This document shows, piece by piece, positions 7,439 to 12,433 of a DNA stretch of 12,433 bases. The notes beneath the pieces are model-generated. The model was given only the letters and a program-made list of their open reading frames with translations, was not told where the DNA came from and ran no database searches. This DNA is from Spirochaetaceae bacterium (lineage in GTDB: Bacteria > Spirochaetota > Spirochaetia > Treponematales > Breznakiellaceae). The position numbers and the translations under genes were made by a program. Every line of letters begins with the position of its first letter. The first letter of the stretch is position 1. The DNA is taken from contig JAIRYB010000240.1 of NCBI GenBank assembly GCA_031267955.1, positions 1-12,433 on the forward strand, written 5' to 3'.

Positions 7439-7464
7439 TAAACTTCTCTTGAGAATGCCGATAA
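7439..7464 (+). promoter_or_regulatory. Sigma-28 (FliA/WhiG-type flagellar) promoter for fliS
   Basis: TAAA at 7439-7442 is followed after 14 bases by GCCGATAA at 7457-7464. The second element is a perfect match to the -10 of flagellar sigma-28 promoters (TAAA, about 15 bases, GCCGATAA). Transcription would start near 7471, about 25 bases before the fliS start. The spacer holds a small dyad, TTCTC-TT-GAGAA at 7444-7455. The gene content (flagellar chaperones) agrees with late-class flagellar control. Confidence 0.85.
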
Positions 7465-7495
7465 GGAAGGATAGGGCCACATTTGGAGGTTCATT

Positions 7496-7942
7496 TTGGC
7501 ATATACGAACGCGCTATCCGCATACCGGGAAACAAGGATAAAGACCGCCAGCCAGGGGCAGCTTATCATTATGCTTTACGACGAGGCGGTAAAGCAGCTT
7601 GACCACAGCCTTGACCTTATGGGCAAGGACCAGGGAACCAAGAAAAATCCCCGGACAATTGAAGCAATCGGCAAGGGAATCCTGAAAACCCAGGAAATTG
7701 TCACCGAATTGATGGTCTCCCTCGACTTTGACCAGGGGGGCGAGATCGCGAAAAATCTTTTTTCCCTCTACACATGGTTTAACCAGCAGCTTCTGGAAGC
7801 CAATATCTCCCATGACGCCCGCAAAGTCCTTATCGTGAGGAACCAGATCAACGATCTAAGGGGCGCCTGGACCGAAGTTGCGGCAAAAAGCTCGGCCGAT
7901 GTCAGGGGCAGGGCCGAGGTGGGTGTCAATATTGCCGGTTAG
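7496..7942 (+). CDS. fliS: Flagellin export chaperone FliS
   Basis: FliS binds the C-terminal part of flagellin in the cytosol, stops it polymerising early and hands it to the flagellar export gate. The 148-residue, mostly helical product opens with AYTNALSAYRETRIKTASQGQLIIMLYDEAVKQL, which matches the FliS N-terminal helix and the LYD hallmark (residues about 23-32). It is a little longer than usual, the extra residues being at the C-terminus. The start is TTG at 7496, chosen because GGAGG at 7485-7489 lies 6 bases ahead and the family N-terminus begins exactly there; no ATG or GTG fits. A sigma-28 promoter stands just upstream. The stop TAG overlaps the ribosome site of the flgN-like gene 9 bases further on, so the two form one operon. 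In spirochaetes the client would be periplasmic flagellum core proteins (FlaB). Confidence 0.93.
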   Translation: MAYTNALSAYRETRIKTASQGQLIIMLYDEAVKQLDHSLDLMGKDQGTKKNPRTIEAIGKGILKTQEIVTELMVSLDFDQGGEIAKNLFSLYTWFNQQLLEANISHDARKVLIVRNQINDLRGAWTEVAAKSSADVRGRAEVGVNIAG

Positions 7943-7951
7943 GATGATTTT

Positions 7952-8479
7952 ATGGCAAAAACAGCGCCGGACATGATCAGCGAAGAAGAAATTTCCCGCA
8001 GGATAAGCATACTCAGGCGCTTCCGGGAACTCCTTAAAACCCAGAGGGACCGGTTCCGGCAGTACCTGGAAGTCCTTGACAGGCAGAAGGACGTAATCGA
8101 GGGGGGGAATGCCGAAGAGATCGCGGCCCATGTGGAGCTTGAGGAAAAGATAGTCGCCGATATTTTTTCCATCCAGAAGGTAATCGACCCCCTTGAAAAC
8201 ATGTACCGGGACGCGTACCCGATTCCCAAAAAAGGCCGGAAAAGCCGGGCCAAAGAAACCGCCGAAGAGTCCGCCGGGATTCCATGCCTTAAAGACGCCC
8301 TCGAAGGGCTCAGGGCCGAGGCGGTATCCAGGGCGGATCGGAACAGGGAGCTGCTTTCCCGCCGTATGACCGCGGTACGGTCGGAAATTAAAACCATACG
8401 GAAAAGCCCCTATTCCAAAAAGAGCCGGTCTCTTTACGGGGAAGTCCCCTCCCCCTCTCTTATCGATATTGAAGGATAG
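7952..8479 (+). CDS. FlgN-like flagellar chaperone
   Basis: This 175-residue, highly charged, almost wholly helical protein resembles the FlgN family, which holds hook-associated proteins FlgK and FlgL before export. The segment FRELLKTQRDRFRQYLEVLDRQKDVIEGGNAEEIAAHVELEEKI (about 24-67) has the FlgN pattern: a long helix, a short gap with G-(N/D)-x-E-E, then another helix with repeated Glu. A Lys/Arg-rich linker (about 92-103) leads to a second helical region and a basic tail. AGGA (7941-7944), overlapping the fliS stop, lies 7 bases before ATG 7952. Position directly behind fliS under the sigma-28 promoter supports a flagellar role. Sequence in this family is weakly conserved, so the name rests on pattern plus context; an unrelated coiled-coil protein cannot be excluded. 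Confidence 0.7.
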   Translation: MAKTAPDMISEEEISRRISILRRFRELLKTQRDRFRQYLEVLDRQKDVIEGGNAEEIAAHVELEEKIVADIFSIQKVIDPLENMYRDAYPIPKKGRKSRAKETAEESAGIPCLKDALEGLRAEAVSRADRNRELLSRRMTAVRSEIKTIRKSPYSKKSRSLYGEVPSPSLIDIEG

Positions 8480-8562
8480 CGTAATTATTCAGCCGCCTTC
8501 GGAGCTTAAAACATTGGAGAACAGGGAAAGTTCTGAAATCGCGCTACGACTGAATAGTTACG
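8480..8562. repeat. 13-bp inverted repeat enclosing small hairpins, just after the flgN-like stop
   Basis: CGTAATTATTCAG (8480-8492) and CTGAATAGTTACG (8550-8562) are inverted copies with one difference, which becomes a G-U pair in RNA, so a 13-bp helix could close. Within it AGAAC (8518-8522) and GTTCT (8530-8534) form a 5-bp hairpin, and a C-TTCG-G tetraloop core lies at 8497-8502. No T run follows, so this is not a standard terminator. It could be a structured 3' end, a small RNA, or a tiny non-coding transposable element. ATAG lies directly left of it (8476-8479) and again near the right end (8564-8567). Confidence 0.55.
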
Positions 8563-8590
8563 AATAGACAGGACAGCGGCCATTGCGTTT

Positions 8591-8616
8591 GCGGATTTTT
8601 GCGGGGCAAAAACCGC
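8591..8616. repeat. Strong 11-bp hairpin in the non-coding gap
   Basis: GCGG (8591-8594), a bulged A (8595) and TTTTTGC (8596-8602) pair with GCAAAAA (8606-8612) and CCGC (8613-8616) around a GGG loop. This gives 11 paired bases with one bulge. Neither strand has a T run after the stem. It is the only simple strong hairpin between the flgN-like gene and the next gene, so it may slow or end transcription or cap an RNA 3' end. Confidence 0.55.
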
Positions 8617-8670
8617 TGCCCGGCGGCGGCTTCAACGTAACTAACGGCTTCAATATGATGGTTTCAATTC

Positions 8671-8699
8671 TGGACAAAACTTTTCAAACATCCTACAGT
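8671..8699 (+). promoter_or_regulatory. Candidate sigma-70 promoter for the coiled-coil/nuclease-like gene
   Basis: TGGACA (8671-8676) and TACAGT (8694-8699) are 17 bases apart and match the consensus hexamers at 5 and 4 of 6 positions. The start would fall near 8706, very close to the ribosome site AGGGGA at 8705-8710, which is uncomfortably tight. A TAAAAT at 8699-8704 is an alternative -10 without a good -35. Confidence 0.4.
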
Positions 8700-8715
8700 A
8701 AAATAGGGGATAATG

Positions 8716-9315
8716 ATGGAATTGGCGCAGGAACCACAGGCAAACCTAAATTTTGACAAAGTCTGGGCCGCGTTGATGGAACTTAAAGAGTCCCAGAGAG
8801 AAACCGACCGGCAGATAAAAGAAAGCGAGCGGATCTTTCGGGAATCCCGGAGAGAAACCGACCGGCAGATGAAAGAGACGGATCGGAAAATAAGCAAATT
8901 GGGAAGCAGGCTCGGCGACCTTATTGAACACCTGACCGCCTCGAATATTCTGGAAGAATTTAAAAAACTGAACTATGAATTTACCCGTATTTCCCGGAAT
9001 ACCAAAATAAAAGACCCGGACAACCGGATTCTGGCGGAAATTGATATATACCTGGAAAACGGCGAATTTATTATGGCAATAGAGGTAAAATCCCTCCTGA
9101 CCCTGGCCGATGTTAAAGATCATATAAAACGGATGGATACGGTAAGGCGCTATGCCGATATACACGGGGACAGGCGGAAGTATCTAAGCTCCGTGGCCGG
9201 CGCGCTTATCGAAGGAGACGCGCGGGATTTCGCGCTTGAAAGCGGCATCTATGTGATTGAACATCCCGGAGAAACAGTACGGATACTGGCCCCGGAAACA
9301 GCGCGGGCATGGTAG
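8716..9315 (+). CDS. Coiled-coil protein with PD-(D/E)XK nuclease-like core (DUF3782-like)
   Basis: The 199-residue product has two parts. The first 60 or so residues are a charged coiled coil built from ETDRQ-type units; two copies of an 18-residue unit are visible (DNA period 54 bases, 8788-8832 and 8842-8886). The rest resembles a family I know from cyanobacteria and termite-gut spirochaetes: helices around SRLGDLIEHLTASNILEEF, then a beta core with ILAEIDIYL and FIMAIEVKS. The Asp in EIDI (about residue 110) and the E-V-K triad (123-125) form the D...ExK pattern of PD-(D/E)XK nucleases. No function is established that I know of. ATG 8716 is preferred over the adjoining ATG 8713 because AGGGGA (8705-8710) is then 5 bases away. 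It is transcribed alone, between a likely promoter and a terminator. A mobile or defence-linked role is possible but unproven. Confidence 0.8.
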   Translation: MELAQEPQANLNFDKVWAALMELKESQRETDRQIKESERIFRESRRETDRQMKETDRKISKLGSRLGDLIEHLTASNILEEFKKLNYEFTRISRNTKIKDPDNRILAEIDIYLENGEFIMAIEVKSLLTLADVKDHIKRMDTVRRYADIHGDRRKYLSSVAGALIEGDARDFALESGIYVIEHPGETVRILAPETARAW

Positions 9316-9322
9316 GGGTTTA

Positions 9323-9356
9323 GCGCGGGAGGCCGGAAAATTCCGCGCACCCTTTT
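9323..9356 (+). terminator. Rho-independent terminator after the nuclease-like gene
   Basis: GCGCGGGA (9323-9330) pairs with TTCCGCGC (9341-9348), 8 pairs including one G-U, around a 10-base loop. TTTT at 9353-9356 follows after ACCC. The stem is strong but the T run is short and set back by four bases. It lies 8 bases after the stop codon at 9313-9315, the right place to separate that gene from polA. Confidence 0.6.
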
Positions 9357-9382
9357 AGCAACTCCGGTTTTTCCGCTATACT
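9355..9382 (+). promoter_or_regulatory. Promoter for polA, suggesting a leaderless message
   Basis: TATACT at 9377-9382 matches the -10 consensus at 5 of 6 positions; TTAGCA at 9355-9360 is a 4-of-6 -35 at 16-base spacing. The ATG of polA is at 9389, seven bases after the -10, so transcription would start at or next to the start codon. No ribosome site is present before the ATG. Confidence 0.5.
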
Positions 9383-9388
9383 TAGCCC

Positions 9389-12220
9389 ATGAACCAGCAA
9401 AAGCCCCCCCTCTACCTTATCGATTCCTACGGCCTTATCTACCGTTCGTATTTTGCCTTTCTTACCCACCCCCTGCGTAATCCGAAAGGGCAAAATGTTT
9501 CCGCGCTTTTCGGCTATGCACGCACGCTGGTAAGCCTTATCGACGAGGGCGCCCCGGCTGCCGACGACGGCGGCGGGCGGCTGAAAACGCCGCAGAAACC
9601 GCTGCGTATGGCGGCTGTTTTTGATTCCCGCACCCCGACCTTCCGGCACAAAAAATACAGCGGGTACAAGGCCACCCGGCAAAAAGCGCCCGACGATCTC
9701 CACGCCCAGGTCCCCCTGGTAGAAGAATTTCTGGAGGCTTTAGGCGTGCCTACACTCAAGGCGGAAGGCTACGAGGCGGACGATGTTATCGCTACCATGG
9801 CAAAAAAATGCCGCGCCGACGGCCGCTCCTGCTATATCATCTCTTCCGACAAGGACCTACTCCAGCTTGTGGGGCATGGCGCCTGGGAACTCCGCCCCCA
9901 GCGGATAAAAACCGAGACTGGCGGCGCGGCCGCGGGCGGGCTTACCTACGAGCTGGTAGGGCCGGAGGAGGTAAAGGCCGAGTGGGGGGTAAAGCCGGAA
10001 CTTATGCTGGACCTGCTCTCCCTGACCGGGGATGCTTCGGACAATGTCCCCGGCGTAAAGGGAATAGGGGAAAAGACAGCGGTAAAACTCATGGCCCGCT
10101 ACGGCTCGCTGGACGGGATCTATCAGAACATAGCGGGCATCGAAGGCGCTACAGGCAAAAAACTTGCCGGGGGGAAAGACAGCGCGTATTTTTCCCGCGA
10201 ACTGATCTCCCTTGTGGAAAATGTCCCCCTCCCTGTTAAGGATATCGAAACGCTTTCCGTGGAAAAGCTCGACCGGATCGCCGGGGCAAAGGTCCTGCTG
10301 CGCGAGGGCGTACGCCAGAGCGCGAGGCAGCTTGACCCGGAAAACAGAACGCGGGCAGCCGGGAAAGATGCCGGCGCGGGGCAGGACGAAGAACTTTCCG
10401 GCGGCGACAGGGCCGATCCGGCCCTGTTCGGGCCCGGCGCCTACCGCACGGTGACGGACCTCGCGGAGTTCAAGGCAATACTCGCGGAAGGCCGCAAACA
10501 GGGGCTTTTGGCCCTGGACTTCGAGACCGATTCCCTTGACGCCTGGAACGCCCGGCCCATCGGCATATCGCTCGCGGTCAAACCGAAAGAGGCGGTGTAC
10601 GCGCCGGTCGCCCCACATCTGGGGGCGGCCTGCCTGGACGCGGAAAAAGCGCGGGAAGCCCTGGCGGCAATACTGGCTGACCCGAAGATGACCGTTATCG
10701 CCCATAACGCCAAGTACGATTACAAGGTTTCCCGGGGCTGGGGGATCGAACGCTGGAAATGTTTTATCTGGGATACCATGGTCGCGGCCTGGCTGGACGA
10801 TCCGGAGCGGAACAACTACGCCCTGGATTCTCTTGCGGGCTTCCACTTTGACCATGACTGCCTCTCCTACCGGGAGATTGTTCCCAAGGGCGCGACTTTC
10901 GATCAGGTGGACCTGGAAACCGCCACCCGCTATTCCGCGGAAGACGCGGACCTTTCCTTCAGGCTGAAGCTGCACCTGGAAAGCCGGCTCGAAAAAGCCG
11001 GCGCGGCGGGGCTGTTCCGCGATCTGGAAATGCCCCTGCTCCCGATACTGGCGGAAATGGAAGGCATCGGGATCAAGATAGAGCCCCGCTCGCTCAGGGA
11101 ATACGGGGTAGAGCTTTCCAAGGAGCTTGACGAAACAGAGCGGAAAACCTGCCGGCTTGTAGGGCATGAATTCAACCTTGCCTCCACCAAGCAGCTCCAG
11201 GAGGTGCTTTTTGTGGAAAGGAAACTTACCCCGATAAAAAAGAACAAGACAGGCTATTCCACCGACATGGCGGTACTGGAAGAGCTGGCCCGGGAAGACC
11301 CGGTCCCGGCCCTGGTGCTGCGCCACCGTACCCTGTCAAAACTCAAATCAACCTATGTGGACACCCTTGCCGGGCAGGCGGACAAGAACGGCCGGCTCCA
11401 CACCAATTTTGTCCAGACCGGCACCGCCACAGGCCGCCTTTCAAGCCGGGAGCCCAATTTGCAGAACATCCCCATCCGGGACGAGGAGGGCAGGCGGATA
11501 CGGGAAGCCTTTATCGCCGCGCCGGGAAACCTGCTCATCTCCGCGGATTACAGCCAGATAGAGCTTGTGGTACTGGCCCATCTTTCCCGGGACGAAAACC
11601 TTATCGAATCTTTCAGCGAGGGCAAGGACGTACACGCCCGTACCGCCTCACTCATCTTCGGGATACCCGAAAGCGAAGTGGCCGGCGATCAGCGCCGTAT
11701 GGCCAAAACCATCAACTTTGGGGTTATGTACGGAATGAGCGCCTTCCGGCTTGCCGGAGAGCTTAATATTTCCCGCACCGAAGCGACGGCTTTTATCTCC
11801 GCCTATTTTAAAACCTACGCCGGCATACGCCGCTTTATCGACGATTTGATAAAGAAGACCGAGGAAACCGGCTACGCTTCGACAATATTCGGCCGCCGCC
11901 GCTATATTCCGGCCATCAATTCCCGGAACAAGACCGAAAAGGCCGCGGCCGAACGGGTTGCGGTAAATACGCCGATCCAGGGTTCTGCGGCGGACATTGT
12001 CAAAACCGCCATGCTCAATCTGGACAGGCGCCTTGCCGCCGAAAAGAGTCCCGCGCGCCTCCTGCTCCAGGTTCACGACGAACTCATCCTCGAATGCCCC
12101 AAAGACGGGGCCAAAGCCGCCGCGCAGCTGGTACGCGAGATCATGGAAAGCGCCGTAAAACTTACGGTACCCCTGCGGGTAAGCGTGGAAACCGGCAGAC
12201 GCTGGGGGGATTTCCATTAG
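9389..12220 (+). CDS. polA: DNA polymerase I (5'-nuclease, proofreading exonuclease and polymerase)
   Basis: PolA fills gaps in DNA repair and replaces Okazaki primers. The 943-residue protein has all three family domains. The 5'-nuclease (1-315) opens YLIDSYGLIYRSYFA and carries EGYEADDVIAT (126-136), SSDKDLLQL and the TGDASDNVPGVKGIGEKTA helix-hairpin-helix. The 3'-5' exonuclease (about 350-545) has every catalytic acid: Asp377 and Glu379 in LDFETD, Asp444 in HNAKYD, Tyr515 and Asp519 in YSAED, so proofreading should work. The polymerase (about 546-943) has motif A with Asp720 in SADYSQIE, motif B with Arg769, Lys773, Phe777 and Tyr781 in RRMAKTINFGVMYG, and motif C with His896 and Asp897 in QVHDE. 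Odd points are an insert rich in Ala, Gly and Asp at 54-64 and a charged linker at 316-345. It is transcribed alone from its own promoter. Confidence 0.98.
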   Translation: MNQQKPPLYLIDSYGLIYRSYFAFLTHPLRNPKGQNVSALFGYARTLVSLIDEGAPAADDGGGRLKTPQKPLRMAAVFDSRTPTFRHKKYSGYKATRQKAPDDLHAQVPLVEEFLEALGVPTLKAEGYEADDVIATMAKKCRADGRSCYIISSDKDLLQLVGHGAWELRPQRIKTETGGAAAGGLTYELVGPEEVKAEWGVKPELMLDLLSLTGDASDNVPGVKGIGEKTAVKLMARYGSLDGIYQNIAGIEGATGKKLAGGKDSAYFSRELISLVENVPLPVKDIETLSVEKLDRIAGAKVLLREGVRQSARQLDPENRTRAAGKDAGAGQDEELSGGDRADPALFGPGAYRTVTDLAEFKAILAEGRKQGLLALDFETDSLDAWNARPIGISLAVKPKEAVYAPVAPHLGAACLDAEKAREALAAILADPKMTVIAHNAKYDYKVSRGWGIERWKCFIWDTMVAAWLDDPERNNYALDSLAGFHFDHDCLSYREIVPKGATFDQVDLETATRYSAEDADLSFRLKLHLESRLEKAGAAGLFRDLEMPLLPILAEMEGIGIKIEPRSLREYGVELSKELDETERKTCRLVGHEFNLASTKQLQEVLFVERKLTPIKKNKTGYSTDMAVLEELAREDPVPALVLRHRTLSKLKSTYVDTLAGQADKNGRLHTNFVQTGTATGRLSSREPNLQNIPIRDEEGRRIREAFIAAPGNLLISADYSQIELVVLAHLSRDENLIESFSEGKDVHARTASLIFGIPESEVAGDQRRMAKTINFGVMYGMSAFRLAGELNISRTEATAFISAYFKTYAGIRRFIDDLIKKTEETGYASTIFGRRRYIPAINSRNKTEKAAAERVAVNTPIQGSAADIVKTAMLNLDRRLAAEKSPARLLLQVHDELILECPKDGAKAAAQLVREIMESAVKLTVPLRVSVETGRRWGDFH

Positions 12221-12229
12221 GCCGGAGCT

Positions 12230-12260
12230 GCCCGGAGCTTGCCCCCGGGTTCTTCATTTT
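12230..12260 (+). terminator. Possible rho-independent terminator after polA
   Basis: CCCGG (12231-12235) pairs with CCGGG (12245-12249), with a G-U pair possible at the base (12230/12250), and a 9-base loop. The T-rich stretch TTCTTCATTTT follows at 12250-12260. The stem is short but G-C only. A second small hairpin, TTGCC-TGA-GGCAA, comes right after at 12259-12271. Confidence 0.45.
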
Positions 12261-12280
12261 GCCTGAGGCAACGCAAAGCC

Positions 12281-12309
12281 TTGACCAGACGCCGGAATTC
12301 CAATAGATT
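12281..12309 (+). promoter_or_regulatory. Sigma-70 promoter for the tmRNA gene
   Basis: TTGACC (12281-12286) and TAGATT (12304-12309) are exactly 17 bases apart and match the consensus hexamers at 5 and 4 of 6 positions. The predicted start falls 7-10 bases on, agreeing with the expected mature tmRNA 5' end near 12319. A dedicated strong promoter is normal for ssrA. Confidence 0.7.
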
Positions 12310-12318
12310 CGAAATACA

Positions 12319-12433
12319 GGGGGTGTACCGGTTTCGACCGGTACGGTTCGGGATACAAGCTGCAGGTGGAGTGCCTATCTCCTGATTAGGCAAAAAATTT
12401 AACTGCCAACAACGACAGTTACGATTACGCCTT
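12319..12433 (+). ncRNA. ssrA: Transfer-messenger RNA (tmRNA), 5' part, cut by window edge
   Basis: tmRNA rescues stalled ribosomes: it is charged with alanine, acts as tRNA, then supplies a short reading frame that tags the unfinished protein for breakdown. The 5' run GGGGG (12319-12323), which would pair with the acceptor 3' strand, is followed by the hallmark GGTTTCGACCGG; here the flanks form a perfect 7-bp repeat (12325-12331 with 12338-12344). Pseudoknot 1 is visible: GGAG 12368-12371 with CTCC 12379-12382, and GCCTA 12373-12377 with TAGGC 12387-12391. An A-rich run leads to the resume codon GCC at 12405-12407, and the tag reads A-N-N-D-S-Y-D-Y-A before the window ends. AACTG/CAGTT (12401-12405, 12416-12420) brackets the resume codon. 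The rest, with pseudoknots 2-4 and the T arm, is off the window. Layout and tag closely follow the Treponema form as I remember it. Confidence 0.95.

Noticed and set aside
8480..8712. Integron attC site or CRISPR-like array
   Set aside because: The core patterns RYYYAAC and GTTRRRY are not found at the repeat ends, and there are no regularly spaced identical repeats.
9857..11326. 489-codon open frame on the - strand within polA
   Set aside because: It is a shadow of polA codons; the translated sequence has no known motif and the + strand carries intact catalytic motifs throughout.

Overview
The window reads as a chromosomal segment of a spirochaete, most likely a G+C-rich, termite-gut-type Treponema or close relative. 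The strongest clue is the right edge. A tmRNA begins there whose body matches, as I remember it, the Treponema pallidum tmRNA, with a tag starting A-N-N-D-S-Y-D-Y-A. A sigma-28-controlled fliS/flgN pair and a cytosolic hybrid histidine kinase fit the same group. No species can be fixed by reading alone. No phage, insertion sequence, CRISPR array, rRNA or tRNA gene is visible.

Left part (1-4554, + strand): the tail of an AraC-family regulator, then a tightly packed histidine operon. Its order is hisF, a three-domain hisA-hisI-hisE fusion, hisC, and a radical SAM protein of the COG0731 type. Every junction overlaps: hisF/hisA by a few bases, then two ATGA stop/start overlaps. One transcript with coupled translation is therefore expected. 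It covers steps 2 (HisE), 3 (HisI), 4 (HisA), 5 (HisF) and 7 (HisC) of histidine synthesis. hisG, hisB, hisD and the HisF partner hisH are not in view.

Middle part (4551-7295, - strand): a small split-barrel flavoprotein of the pyridoxamine-phosphate-oxidase family meets the radical SAM gene tail to tail with interlocking stop codons. Upstream of it lies a hybrid sensor kinase (coiled coil, PAS-like, HisKA, HATPase, two receivers). The kinase diverges from fliS across a promoter-bearing gap that holds a sigma-70-like promoter for the kinase and a near-consensus flagellar sigma-28 promoter for fliS.

Right part (7496-12433, + strand): fliS (TTG start, strong ribosome site) and a FlgN-like chaperone; a non-coding stretch of about 235 bases that is unusually dense in inverted repeats; a small coiled-coil protein with a PD-(D/E)XK-like nuclease core; a terminator; polA, full length with all three activities apparently intact and probably a leaderless message; and the tmRNA gene ssrA with its own promoter, cut by the window edge.

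The points most worth a second look are the HisA-HisI-HisE fusion and the structured non-coding block at 8480-8712. Next come the radical SAM gene coupled to the his operon and the near-perfect sigma-28 site before fliS.
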